A stretch of DNA of 64,000 bases from Chelonoidis abingdonii (GCF_003597395.2 NC_133771.1:52562071-52626070); one strand, 5' to 3'. Positions 35,871 to 47,640 are shown, counted from the first letter of the stretch. Numbers and translations are program-made. The notes: generated by a model from the letters alone, not told the origin.

Positions 35871-37229
35871 TGGAATCACTAAGGGCTGATTAATGCAAAA
35901 TCCAAAACTCATGCAGATACCCAGCCCTTGGAAGCTTCACTCCCTGGGGAAAGAGGACAATGACTGGTTTTACCTGTTTTCAGGAGGGTGGGAAACAAAG
36001 ATTTTTGCAGTATAAATGTTGAGTTTAAATGGACTCAGGGGCCTCCCTTTAGAGTCAACAATTGGACATGACCTTTTGTCCAAGTGGGGAATCAACTCTT
36101 CAAGGGTTTGAAAAACTTTGACCTGCTAAACTCCTTCACATGGATGATATGTTTAGTGTACATTTGATCTTTTTTATTTTTTATTTTATGTTTCCTCCGT
36201 ATGGTTTTGTCCTTAATTAAATGTACTGCTTTGAAAGATGTGGGTCAATCATTTAGCCAGCTCTGAAATTTCATCTGTTTTCCCCCCACTCTGCGGATTT
36301 GGATGTTTGGAGTCTGTAAATCTCTCACTAGTAGATCAGTATATAATTTGCACTAGGTAAAATGCATTAGAACAAACATTCTCACTTAAAAATTACTATT
36401 AGATAAATTCATTTATTTTATCTGTCACAAAGCAGTGAATTTTGCAGTGATAATCTATGATAGAAAGCTAGAATATATGGTAATTCTTTGAAGAAATTTT
36501 ATAAACTTCATTGGGAGAAATTATATCTCTAAAAGATTATGCAGATAATTATTCAATCTTAAAAAGAATAACAGATGTTTAGCATTTTATATAAAATATA
36601 TAATACATACTACTTGTACAATATAAATACTAGTAAAGGTCCTAATAATATGAAAAGAAAGCCAATAGTTTCTACAATGTTTTACAGGATTTGTGTCTAA
36701 AGTAAAGCAAAGGGTTTTCTTTAACCCTGAAGTGTGGGAATTTACACACTATACCTCTTCAGCTGTGTGAAAACAAATTACAGGGGTATCTCACTAAACA
36801 CACCTGAGATTAGTATTTGATTCCCCTGGGTGCTGCCTTGTGGTTAGATGTCATTCCAGGTGAGAAAATTCTCCCTTCTGCGAACTAATAGTGTCAGAGA
36901 AATGCTGATTTGCTTGTGCTGTAATTCTCAGAAAATGATACTACATAGCATTTCTGGGAATGGATTCAAATCGTTCTAAGTTGATTCCTATTAAAATAGT
37001 ACCTGCAGGTATTTCAATAGCCGCACACAACTACATTGACTAATAGCAGCTACTCTGGTTTAAATGCCAGTAAATGAGATGATGTATAAACACTTAATGA
37101 ATTTTGTGTTCAGGTTGCACATTCTCTAAACACTTAGGAAGATAACTGCGCAGAACTTTGCAGTAAAGAAGGAACTAAGAGTGGTTCACCCGCACAGCCC
37201 TGAGGACAGAGTGTGAGGATGTATGGGGT
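35871..37229. other. No gene recognised
   Basis: AT-rich, intron-like sequence between the DIRS-like fragment and its possible terminal piece. It may include decayed DIRS sequence that I cannot recognise. Confidence 0.4.
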
Positions 37230-37420
37230 TCATGCATAGGTCAAACAGGCACTGTTACTGAAAAATCTCTGATCTAAGAAACATGCGTGTGTATGCTCAC
37301 CTGAAGTGGAGCACCCATAGAGACTCACATTCTGAAGGACTCCAGTTACTGGACAAGGTAAGTAACCTCTCTTTCTTTCCAATGTGTACATCTCAGTGGG
37401 ACTTAGGTGAAGACAAAATG
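37230..37420 (-). repeat. Possible DIRS-like terminal repeat fragment
   Basis: The phrases 'gtggagcacccatagagact' and 'ctccagttactggacaaggt' followed by 'aagtaacc' match, from memory, the terminal sequence of DIRS-like copies in turtles. It lies about 1.4 kb from the pol fragment. No inverted partner was found. Confidence 0.4.
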
Positions 37421-38659
37421 CCATTTAAATTGATTTTCTGGTTTTACTGCTGCCACCCATACATATTGATGCATGTGGGAGATTTTGCAGTATGAAAATA
37501 CATTGAATCCATTGGCAGACACTTTATACAGATGAAGTTTCTACTTCAGTGAGTGACCGGTGAGGCTCTTAGAAAGAAGACAATGCCTCACTATTACAGA
37601 AAAAAGTCTTTCATATAACAATCTATGGCATGTGAAAGAGTTAAAATATTTGGACTAATCAAAAAGATCAAGATCATATTCTTCACATATTCATTACATC
37701 ATATTTATGTGACAAGGTCAAACAAGTAGGGGGAAGAAATTCATCTCCAAATTGCTCTGCCCTTAGGTAATAATACATAGAGAACTCATTTACTCTGATT
37801 GATCTTTCTGGGAATAGGAGACCTCTCTGGCTATTATTCCATCTGAAAACTATCCTTCTACACCTTCCTTATACAAAAATTTCCATTTCCACTAGTCCAG
37901 TCTTCAGATGAGGGGACAACGAGGTGAAATTTTAATGTCAATTTTTCCCCATGAAGCTTATATTTCAAGACTGACTTGGGATAACCAGATGTTTTAGTTT
38001 GCAACTAAAAGGTACTTGTTCCCATTTTAATTTTCTTTAACACTTTATCATTCTGTTCCTCAAATGATAATAAATGGATAAAGGATTTTTCAAACCCAAT
38101 CAGACCTTTGTTCTATAAAATTTGTTAACCAGTGTCTGATAATGCAAATAACTGATGCTTCAGAATAAGACAAAAAAGCCCATAATGTCTCTAACCAGTT
38201 TTGCAATGCTAATGTGTGATGAAAACCCTAAAACATAAGATCTGATCACTTTTAACTTACATATCTACAACTATTATTACTCATTAAATGATCCAGTCCT
38301 TTTTAAAATTAAGCACACAGAGTTTAGGCCACTCCAACTGTGAAACTCATTAACAGAGTAGAATGTGTGTTTACCACTTTCTGAGCCCTTCCTTTCAAAT
38401 TTAGTTTCAAACTCACCTTCCCATGGAAGTTTTCACGCAAAAATGAATTCTCATGTATAAATAATAGAATTTAAAATCAAAACCAAGTTATAGCAGCTGA
38501 ATGTGAGAGAGATGAAGAGGAAGGTCATTTAGGAACAAACAAGAAACTATGGTGATGGGTGTCTTAGAAATACGTCAGAAAATTAACATGTTCTTGGAGC
38601 TACAGATTTAATATTGGGCTAGTGTGAAAGAGGTACATAGTACCATGCCATGAGTAGAG
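37421..38659. other. No gene or classified repeat
   Basis: AT-rich, intron-like sequence with no supported feature. Confidence 0.45.
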
Positions 38660-39737
38660 CATGAAAACCAAGATTCCAAAGTGTTCTTAAAACTACAATA
38701 TCTACCTGCTGAAGTGAAAAAACAAATTGTCAGAACCAGAAGAGTACCTAGAAGTCACCTACTACAGGACAGGCCCAACAAAGAAAATAACAGAACACCA
38801 CTAGCCATCACCTTCAGCCCCCAACTAAAACCTCTCCAGCGCATCATCAAAGATCTACAACCTATCCTGAAAGATGATCCCTCACTCTCACAGATCTTGG
38901 GAGACAGACCAGTCCTTGCTTACAGACGCCCCTCAACCTGAAGAAAATATTCAACCAACAAACCAAACACTAACACAACAAAACATTAACCCAGACTATT
39001 CTGCAACAAAGCCGCGATGCGACTCTGCACATATTTTATTCAATGAGACATCATCATAGGACCTAATCACATTAGCCATACCAATCAGGGGCTCATTTTC
39101 TACGTGCACAATCTACCAAGTGATATATCCAGTCGTGCCGCAAATGCCCTCTTCCGTACATTGGCCAACCTGGGACAGTCTCCACACAAAAGAATAAATT
39201 GGACACAATCTGATATCAGGAATCAATATACATTCAAAAACCAGAAGAGAGAACACTTCAACACTCTCTGGTCACTTCAGTACAGACTAAAGGTGGGCAT
39301 TTTGGAACAGAAACTTCATAAACGGATAATCAAGAAACTGCTTGAGCTCTTAGAATCTAAGTATGCACACTGATACCATACTTGAGTTGTGAATATGAGC
39401 GTACCTGAGGGGAGTTGCTGGGCGGTATTGATTATATTATGAAATCTATTTCCCCATGTTAAGTATCCTTACACCTCTTGTCAACTGTCTAAAATGGGGC
39501 ATCTTGATTATCACTACAAAAGTTTTTTTCTCCTGCTGATAATACCTCATCTTATTTATAGCCTTCTTACAGTTGGTAGGCAACTTCCACTTTTCATTTT
39601 CTCTGTATTGTATATAATATTTTCTTACTAATGTCCATCTATGCATCTGAATTGAAGTGGCCTGTTAAGCCCACGAAAGCTGATGACTCAATTAAATTGG
39701 TTAGTCTCTAAGGTGCCGCACAGGTACTCCTAACTCT
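38660..39737 (+). mobile_element. Penelope-like element, 3' portion
   Basis: The plus strand carries decayed Penelope-type coding sequence (38681-39370, separate entry), then the 3' UTR with 'aaatctatttccccatgtta', 'gggcatcttgattatcacta' and the tail 'agcccacgaaagctgatgac ... ttggttagtctctaaggtg'. The same 3' UTR appears at 24294-24673. No clean target duplication was found, and the 5' limit is approximate. Confidence 0.7.
38681..39370 (+). pseudogene. Penelope-like protein remnant (linker and GIY-YIG region)
   Basis: Frame 38681-38941 holds 'ITFSPQLKPLQRIIKDLQPI' and 'ILGDRPVLAYRRPST', the segment that in Penelope-like proteins links RT to the endonuclease. A frame shift follows. Another frame (39104-39373) contains 'LANLGQSPHKRINWTQSDIR' and 'KREHFNTLWSLQ', which correspond to the decayed GIY-YIG core (normally YIGQTG..L..R...H..D) and the downstream EHFN motif. 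Several frameshifts and loss of the tyrosine motif make it non-functional. Confidence 0.65.
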
Positions 39738-40185
39738 TTTGTGGCATCCAGGTCATATTGCTTAAATTCAGTCATCTTTGAAAAATTGGGTTTTCTTGAG
39801 GATTTTTGAATATGGTTTTCTGGGGCTGAATCTGAGATAAGTTCTCTCTCTTGAATTTATTGTAATTGAGTTTGATTTTTCAGTCTTAATTAATTTGATT
39901 AATATTAATGGCCCTCTGCTGCTCCAATAGATTGGAGAAACAACGGTAAGAATAATTTACTGTGAGAATAGCTTGAAGACATTTGGAAACAGCTTGGTTG
40001 TGGGAGTAAATTAACTTGCAATGTTTTCACACTATGAAAACTAAGCTCATGTATGTTTACTTTTTTTGTGAGAATCGTTATGGCGTATAAAAATAAATTT
40101 GTTAATTCAATCACTACTACTCTCTGCTGCTGACACAATTCACTAAATTACTAATATAAAAGTATATGAGTATTTTCCCAGATTG
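39738..40185. other. No gene or classified repeat
   Basis: Short AT-rich spacer between the Penelope-like and CR1 elements. Confidence 0.45.
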
Positions 40186-40915
40186 ATCATAGATTCCAGA
40201 CTCTAGGACTGGAAGGACCTCGAGATGTATCGAGTCCAGTCCCGCCCTCATGGCAGGACCAAATACTATCTAGACATCCTGATAGACATTTATCTAACCT
40301 ACTCTTAAATATTCTCCAGAGATGGGATTCCAAACATCACCTATGCATGTGTATTTCACTTTAACCATTCTGACAGTTTTAGAACTTTTCCCATATGTCC
40401 AACCTAAACTCTTGCTGCAGTTTAAGCCCATTGCTTCTTGTCTATCATAGAGGCTAAGATAGAACAAGTTTTCTCCCTCTTCTGATGACACCCTTAGATA
40501 CTTGAAAACTGCTTTTCAGTCCCCCTCCTCAGTCCCTTCTCTTTTCGCACAACTAAAAACCAATTCTTTCAGCCTTCCTTCATAGGTTAATGTTCTCTAA
40601 GGTCTTCTAATCATTCTGTGTGCTCTTCTCGACCCTGTCCAATTGCTCCCACATCTTTCTTGAAATGTGATGCCCAGAACTGGACACAATACTCCAGGCT
40701 GAAGGCCTACCAGCACAGAGAGAGCAGAGAATGACTTCTCGTGTCTGTTTATAACCACATCTGTTAATGCATCCAGAATCACGTTTGCTTTTTGCAACAG
40801 TCTCACATTGTTGACTCATATTTAGCTTGTGGTTCACTATGACCTCTAGATCTCTTTCTGCCATACTCCTTCCTAGACAGTCTCTTTTTAATTACTGCCA
40901 AACCCAGTTTGTAGC
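40186..40915 (-). mobile_element. CR1 LINE fragment, antisense
   Basis: On the plus strand it reads as reverse CR1: 'ggactggaaggacctcgaga', 'tgatgcccagaactggacac', 'aatactccaggctgaaggcc' and 'acctctagatctctttctgc'. These are hallmark phrases of the CR1 3' part in birds and turtles. Frames 40597-40864 minus are within it and are decayed. It is better preserved than the copy at 32840. Confidence 0.8.
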
Positions 40916-41830
40916 CTTTGGATCAGGTGAATGGGAGGCAATGTAAAGGCTTGATTTGTTAACCTTTCCAAGCCCTTTATGAACCTCTCTATTTAAAATT
41001 CAAGGAGGTTTCATCCTGAGAATAGTTGTCTATATACACTGTTTCTAAGCCTAAATTTAATTTACTTTTTTATAAAAGTGAGTAATTTCAATACACATTT
41101 ACAGTGCACAAAATGAGTGCTGGTGATTCTCCAAAAATGCAAAATCATGTGATGCTACTAAAAACAGTAGAATGTTTATTTAACAATAAACCTGAACTAC
41201 TTTTTTACCTCAATACCTTTCACTACAAAGAATGGGGTCTCCACTGGAATAACCATCATGTGAGGGAAAAGAAGCAAGGATTTTGGGTTGTATCAGTGAT
41301 TTGAGCTGTCGTAGCACAAGATTTGTTTATAAATATCCAATGCTGGATGTGTTTTATCCTGTTTATAACTATGTCCTTTGCTCAAAAAAGTGTTGAATTT
41401 GCATAACACCATTATTTTGCGTTAGGATATATATATATATATTTATCCAAGTGTAATTTGAAAGTGACAAAAGCATCAAGAAATTTACTGTAGTGTGATG
41501 CAGTATTTAGCTTTGTACTGAGAACCAAATTTACTTGGTGTAAATCTGAAAGTGGGATAAAGTTGTTGGGGTTACTCTGAATTTACATTGGCACAACAAA
41601 TACAGAATCTGTCCCACAATCTGTTAAAATACCCAAAAGCAGTTTGATACATTATAAAATATTAAATGATTTTGCATGCAGAGTTTTTGTAGCAAATAAA
41701 ACACTATGGAACAAGACTGCAAAGGAAAGGACCCATAGGACCACACATTTTGTTTCTTTCTTACTCATGGGGAATAGAGTGAGAGAAAGAGATTGAGTCT
41801 GCATATAGCTTTTGCTAATAGCCAGTTGAC

Positions 41831-41925
41831 TTTTAGCTCATGTTGTAGAGACACGTGCGCTAAGCTCCAGAGGACCCAGGTTCGATCCACCTGCCGATAA
41901 CCGGGATCTGGCGGTGTTAAACTAG
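41831..41925 (+). mobile_element. tRNA-like SINE fragment
   Basis: 'ttagctcatgttgtagagac' resembles an A box region and 'cccaggttcgatccac' holds a near-perfect B box (GGTTCGATCC). The intervening spacing is about tRNA-sized. The 5' part cannot fold into a proper cloverleaf and there is no matching acceptor stem, so this is a tRNA-derived dispersed repeat and not a tRNA gene. Confidence 0.45.
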
Positions 41926-42004
41926 CAGTGAATGGGACCCCATTACAGTAAGACATGGGAAATAATTGTTTCACTCGACTCTGGAGAGGCCTCAGCTGAC
42001 ATAC

Positions 42005-42505
42005 CATGTCCAGTTTTGGGCACTACACTGTAACAAAGATGTAGACAAACTGTAGAGTCCAGAAGTGAGAAGCAAAAATGATAAGAATTTTAGAAAACAT
42101 GACCTATGAGGAAAGGTTGAAAGAACTGAGCAAACTTAGCCTAGAAAAGAGAAGACTAAAGAACACATAAAAACACTTTCCAAATACGTAAAACGATGTT
42201 ATAAAGAGGATGGTGTTCAATTGTTCTCCATGTCCTCCAAGGATAGGACAAGAAGTAATGGGGTTAATTTGTAGAAAGGTTAGATATTAGGAAACTCTTT
42301 GTAATTATAAGGATAGTTAAAAGCACTAGAACAGGTCACATAGGTAGGTTGTGGCATACACATCATTGGAGGTTTTCATGAACAGATTAGAGAAACATCT
42401 GTGAGAGATGCTTTAGGTGTACTTATTCCTGCCTCAGAATTTGGGGCTGGACTAGATGACTTTCTCAGGTCCTTTCTAGTCCTAAATTTCTATTATACTA
42501 TATTA
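42005..42505 (+). mobile_element. CR1 LINE 3' end
   Basis: Sense CR1 sequence from 'catgtccagttttgggcact' through 'atgacctatgaggaaaggtt', 'agaagtaatggggttaattt' and 'ggctggactagatgactttc' to 'tcctttctagtcctaaattt'. This is the terminal part of a CR1 copy with typical small deletions. Plus frame 42401-42652 is the run through its tail and not a gene. Confidence 0.8.
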
Positions 42506-42738
42506 TGTGGGAGAAGAAGATGGTCTGATACTTCTATTTTTCTAATAAGTTCTGTTAATTTAGTACCTAATTTTTCTCACCTTTGTGCATACTGTCTATT
42601 TTGTGACATCTTTGGAGCAGGAATTGTATTCTTTGTGTTGAGAGCTGTATAGACAAATTACAATGGGCCTTTGATCTTTGACTGAAGTTCTTAGGTCCTT
42701 CCATAATATAAATAAATAATGCTGGAAGTGTCTAGTCA

Positions 42739-42868
42739 AGTATCAGAGGGGTAGCCGTGTTAGTCTGAATCTGTAAAAAGTGACAAAGAGTCCAGTGGCA
42801 CCTTACAGACTAACAGAAGTATTGGAGCATGAGCTTTTGTGGGTGAATACCTACTTCTTCAGATGCAC
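42739..42868 (-). mobile_element. 130-bp Penelope-type 3' tail, 9-bp TSD
   Basis: Antisense copy of the dispersed tail: 'gtagccgtgttagtctgaat', 'ccagtggcaccttacagact', 'aatacctacttcttcagatg'. Exact 9-bp direct repeats GTCTAGTCA flank it (42730-42738 and 42869-42877), showing it inserted as this short unit. The family assignment (Penelope-like) rests on the shared 'cgaaagctt..gttagtct' tail seen in the coding copies at 24.3 and 39.7 kb. Confidence 0.7.
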
Positions 42869-42877
42869 GTCTAGTCA

Positions 42878-44964
42878 CTTATCCTGGTACTTTCAATTCC
42901 CACTGGAGCAAAGTATTAGAAATTTAAAAAATACATTTAATCTTTCACTAGTCCCATTATGAGGCAAGGAGTAGAGATCTGAGTTTGGAGTTTAATGTTT
43001 AATGGCTTAGTAAAGCTTAGCTGATAGTTATTTCCCTGCTTGATCCTTATGGCTTTCCAGAGATGAATGCTCCAGCGTGGTTCTCTGACATTCAAATAAT
43101 ACAAGGTAATGAAAAATCTCTTTTTATGCTGTTAGCTAACATAAGTTACATAATTTGCAAAACTGTAGATAACACTGAACGATTTCAGTTTTGTAAATAT
43201 ACTCAAATTTTCATATGAAAATAGAGGTCCTCTGTAAAGATCTCCTACAGTCCTGCGGTTGAGGATGATTAGTCTGGCTTCCAGACTAGCTCTCCCTTCC
43301 ACGTTCTAAACAGGTGGTTTCTGGCAGCAGTTCTGTCATGCATGACTTTTTTGGATTGGCTCGTGAGCACAATCAGGCTATAGAAGCAATATGTCTCTAG
43401 GTAGCTGGGGGCTAAATTCATCATCCTGTGCCCAGGAGGGAAGGGAAAACATGTTCCCAATAGGTGGTCAGCTCACCATGTCTGTCAGTCTTTAACCCTA
43501 TAGTTACTTTAACCTTCTAATTAACCAGTAAAAAGGTTTACTGAACATATATCTTTTAATATATGGATTTCATCCTCAATTTTAACCTCAGGGATGCTCA
43601 CACTACTGATTTACATACTCTCCACCAGACCTGTATTTTACATGGTTTTCCTTCTCTAGGAATGAAACCATATTGATCCCCATTTAATGTTCAATGGATT
43701 TCAGTTTTTTAGAATGAGCAACGATCTCAAACTAAAAAGCTTTTAATCTGTTAAATTCTGTGGATCCTGCTAGGATCCTGTGTTTCTGTTTCAAGAGTTG
43801 ATGAGAATCTTACCACCCTAAATCAGTAGTTGTCACCAACTGTTGCAAGGGAAATAGAGAACTCTGAATTCAGACCTTGGGTGGTTAGTGAAACAGTAAA
43901 TACAGGGGAATGAGCTACCTTCTATCCTGGCTCATGCATCGTCATCAGGATTCCTAACTAAACTCCAGTTGTAGAGGGGCAGATCCTTAGCTGGGCTAAA
44001 TAAGTAGAGATCTAAAGAATATAATGGAGTTATGCTGTTTTACAACAGAAGAAGATCTGGCCCAATATCTTTATTACAGGTGGTGATGTATGATCCAAAA
44101 GAGAATCCAACTTAATTTCAGCTCTTAGGATGATGTTGCAAGGTTGGCAGTTAGAAAGTAAACATTTTAATTGAAAACTGAGTACATGTGATATGGAAGC
44201 ATACACAGAAAAAAACCATGATGTTTTCCTACCACGATTCTGATCCTGTATTCCTTACATGGGCAGAATTTCCAGTGCAGCCAACATAAATTCTGCCTGT
44301 TTTTCTGCCTGAAGAAGGACTGACATATTCAGTCCAGTCACTTTTTAGATTAAAATCATTGCAGACAATAAGGGAATTATGTGAATTATTTTTATAAATA
44401 CGATATGCAGCTCTATCCGTTTCATGTTATCCTGTCTGATTGCACAGAGTCAAACAAAGGAGGATGTTAATGGGAAACAATCAGAAAATGAAACAGTGGC
44501 AAAGATAAGGTATGGTCCAAAGAACACAAAGGGTCTTTCAGGGAACAATGGCTCGACCTATGGATTAGGGTATGCCCCTGCCTGGCTCCAGCCTGGTTAG
44601 CAAGGTTTACTTTTTCCACGCTTAAATCCAGGATCACAGAAAACACTAAAACTTTATAGATGAGGGGCTAGGCAGAAAGGGGTGGGTGTGAGCTGACAAT
44701 AGTAGCCTAGAGGGGGAGTCTCCGATGGATGTGGTCAGGGAAAGAGACACAAGAAAATCATTGTGGTCCAAGTCATTGTTAAGCCTGCAGGCCCAGTGGA
44801 AATTCAAATTCAGATGCCTTGCCTGGCATTTTTTATGTTTGTTTTATTTCTGCAGCTACGAGTGGCTCAGATCTATGTAACCAATATCAGAAATTGGATC
44901 ACACTGAAAAATAGTGTATCTATTCTCTATCATATGGAGATGGTTCTCATTAGTATAGTATGTG
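42878..44964. other. No gene or classified repeat
   Basis: Mixed AT-rich sequence with no supported exon. Plus frame 44763-45050 has a short hydrophobic run but no domain, and it runs into the MIR-like SINE. Confidence 0.45.
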
Positions 44965-45062
44965 AGTGCCCCACAACCTTTAATGTGTTCAGCAATACCC
45001 CTGTAAGGTACAGAAGTATCATTAGCTCCATTTTACAGATGGGGGACTAAGGCTCAGAGAGA
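44965..45062 (-). mobile_element. MIR-type SINE fragment
   Basis: 'cagcaatacccctgtaaggt' followed by 'ctccattttacagatggggg' and 'actaaggctcagagag' is the antisense MIR core and its flank. An ancient, fixed element. Confidence 0.6.
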
Positions 45063-45709
45063 AGATTTTTGAAGATATTTAGGTGCCTAAAGATGCAGAT
45101 AGGTGCACAGCGTGATTTTCAAGAGTGCTCTGGTGACTAACCCTCAGAGTAGTGAAGTAGTGAAATGTGTAAAAGTTTCCAAAGTCCAAAACTAGCACCC
45201 TTACCATTGAACTATTCTTAATCTCCCTCTTTCCCCTGCAATATCTGTTTTCTTAGTCCCTACATGTTTCCTTCTTCCCTCCTCCTCTCTTTTCCTCATC
45301 CACTTATCTTACTCTTCCTCCCTCTGATTGTTCCCTCCTAAGTTCTTTCCCTTCTCTCTTCCTTTCCCACAGTCTCTCTTCCTCTCATTGTTCTAATCAT
45401 GCTTCTAATGCAGTTTAAGTTAGAACAGTTTATTTTGTTTGTTCCCCAGCAGCACTTAATTTTGGAACTCTCAGAATAAGATTTGTTAGTTAACTTAGGC
45501 ACAGGAAGCACAAGTTAAAATGAAAGTAAATCATGTTTGTCTGGATCCTCATAAATAATGGCTAGTTTTAAAAAAGTTTTGGAATACAGTGGTCTAAAAT
45601 CCTGTCGAGTCACCTCTATGATACCAACCGCGGAGCCAAACCAAACCAAATCAAATCCTCTTCCAAGTTATTTATTCTTCTGGTTCATACTGCCTTCTCA
45701 GTTTCTGTC
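45063..45709. other. No gene or classified repeat
   Basis: Pyrimidine-rich stretch at about 45225-45395 (TCTTCCTCC type), otherwise intron-like. Confidence 0.4.
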
Positions 45710-45717
45710 ATTTAGAC

Positions 45718-46485
45718 CAGTGGTTCTCAAACTTTTTTTTCCGCAGGCCACTTGAAAATTGATGAGGGTCTCAGCAGACCGCTTAATGATCTTTCCAAAA
45801 GTTGTTTGTACCATTAGCTAACTATTGTAAAGCGGTTTGGAGAAAAGCATTGTATATATAAAAAATACCCTTAATAATAATTAACTTTTTCTGTTCTACA
45901 GATAAAAGCACACAACTCATAGTTTAATATCAGTAGTCTTACCTTTCTAATGTAATGGATGTGCCCTCTCTCCCCTGCCGTGGCAGCCTCCTAGTTGGGC
46001 CTGGGAAGGAGTAGGGGTCTTTCCCTCTCTCCCCCACCACAGCAGTACCCAAGCTGGGGCTGCAAAGGAGGGTGGTCTCTCCCCTGGCACAGCAGCCACA
46101 GAGCTGAGGCTGGGGAGGAGGGACATCTCTCCCTGGCAGCCGCGGCCCTGGAGCTGGGGAAAGTCACCTCTTTCTCTGGCTGCCACAGCCCTGCACATTC
46201 CAAATTCCCCCCACTTCCTCTTCTCACCCCACTGCCCCCTCCCACCTACCCCCTGTTCCCCCACACCCAAGGCCACCACCTCATCTTACACATGCATCTT
46301 CTCCAGGGTCCAGGCATCTAATTAGTGGAGCCATGCCTGCATGGCTCCACTAATTAGGTGGGTGGCCCTTCATTCTCTCATATGCAGCCACCCAGGCATG
46401 CATCTTAGAGGGAACTATCCATGGACCACTTGAATGGAGCTCGCAGACCACTGGTGGTTTGCAGACCACATTTTGAGAACCTCTG
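45718..46485. mobile_element. hAT-type MITE, 768 bp, near-perfect 8-bp TSD
   Basis: Left end CAGTGGTTCTCAAAC at 45718, right end TTTTGAGAACCTCTG at 46485. Flanking octamers ATTTAGAC (45710-45717) and GTTTAGAC (46486-46493) differ at one base. The middle is C-rich with repeated 'ctctcccctgg' units that give long false frames on both strands (45947-46321). Near 46318-46358 a strong palindrome is centred on GCATGC-like sequence between two AATTAGTGGAGCCATG arms. Confidence 0.8.
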
Positions 46486-46493
46486 GTTTAGAC

Positions 46494-46882
46494 CGTAAAC
46501 ACTTCAGGAGAGACTAGTCTCTATCTTTTATGGGGCTAAGTACATTATCTGTGCTTAACCAAAACAAAAAACAAAAACAACTCCCCAGCAACAACATAAT
46601 CACCCCACCCATTTAGAACAGTTTAGGTTACATTTGGGGCCTAAGATATCTAACCACATCCCTTTTGCCAACTCCTATTTTGATGTTTCTGTACTGCAGA
46701 ATTAGAACAGGAACCACTTAAAGCCATCTTCATAGAAATGGAAATAGGCTGGGAATTTCATAAAAAGGAATCAAAATCAAGTTCCAACAGAAAAAATGGA
46801 ATGAGAATATTTAAAAATAGCTGAAAATCATTTTAAACACATTTTGCTTAGATGCACGAGCTTGGTCACCATTGTATTTTTA

Positions 46883-46886
<4 letters not shown>
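46494..46886. other. No gene or classified repeat
   Basis: AT-rich spacer with a short CAAAAA-type run near 46560-46580. Confidence 0.4.
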
Positions 46887-46946
<60 letters not shown>

Positions 46947-46972
46947 CGACTGTGTGTTGTGTGTGTGTGTGT
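46887..46972 (+). repeat. (GT)n microsatellite
   Basis: An uninterrupted GT run at 46887-46945, a short break (ACGAC), then GT-rich sequence to 46972. It lies about 440 bp from the EYS exon, within the downstream intron in gene orientation. Length is likely to vary between individuals. Confidence 0.95.
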
Positions 46973-47414
46973 AGGCCACACACACAGAAACCCTAGTCCG
47001 TGCTCACTAAAGTCAATGGAAATGCTGCAATTGACTTCATAAGGAGTGTTTTTTGTTCAGTACCAATCTCACACCTCTAATCTGATCCTTTTGTATATGA
47101 AATGCAGAAAAAAAATCCTTGTTTCTTAGAAGTAGAGGTCTTCCAGTCGACTAAATATTAAGTTCTATTTGGAATGACTGAAGTCAGAGCTATTTCACAC
47201 ATTTATTTTTGATTGGCTGTGAATATCTCATTTGAGCAAATAAGATACAAATCTCCCTGGGTAAACAAGAAGCACCCACATTTTTAATTCAGTGTCGTAT
47301 AGATAACAGATCCAGGCATTGCTTGTTTATTACACAGACTGTTCTGATGGTTTAATGTCAGAGATGATATCAGCCAGACAGTGTAAATGAGGGATCACAA
47401 AAACTGATGCCTAC

Positions 47415-47635
47415 CTGGTGCAGGTACCGCCATTGCGACATGGATGATAATCACAGACAGGGACATTGCAGTTCTCAATGTTCCTCCCACCTAGGGCCTC
47501 ATCAATGATAAATAGTTCTTTGTTGTTCACTTGAAACTCCCTAATGCAGCCTTTGTAGCCCTGAATCAGCCCTGCACTCTGGTGGACCTGAGCTTGAGCA
47601 GGGACATTTCCAAGGAACATTGATCCAAAGGTGCT
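47415..47635 (-). CDS. EYS: EYS internal exon: end of laminin-G domain and start of EGF domain
   Basis: 221-bp exon read on the minus strand. The acceptor is a pyrimidine-rich run ending TGCAG (AG at 47637-47636), and the donor is AG|GTAGGC (GT at 47414-47413). It starts in phase 0 and ends after two bases of a codon. The 73 codons begin STFGSMFLGNVP, pass the laminin-G closing motif GYKGCIREFQVNNKE, then FIIDEALGGRNIENC with the partner cysteine, and enter an EGF module (CDYHPCRNGGTC). These match the C-terminal LamG/EGF array of eyes shut homolog as I recall the human protein. EYS is a secreted matrix protein needed for photoreceptor maintenance. Other LamG-EGF proteins (AGRN, EGFLAM, CRB1) fit less well. 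There are no stops and splice signals are intact, so it looks functional. The upstream ATG in the open frame lies in the intron and is not a start. Confidence 0.88.
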
Positions 47636-47640
47636 CTGCA

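Noticed and set aside
41831..41925. A tRNA gene
   Set aside because: The B box is good but the 5' half does not make a cloverleaf and no acceptor stem pairs; it behaves as a tRNA-derived repeat.
45947..46321. Three long overlapping frames on both strands
   Set aside because: They come from C-rich repeated units inside the MITE at 45718-46485; composition is proline, glycine and serine biased with no domain.
46887..46972. CRISPR-like or tandem gene array
   Set aside because: It is a dinucleotide microsatellite. No direct-repeat/spacer array occurs anywhere in the window, as expected for an animal genome.
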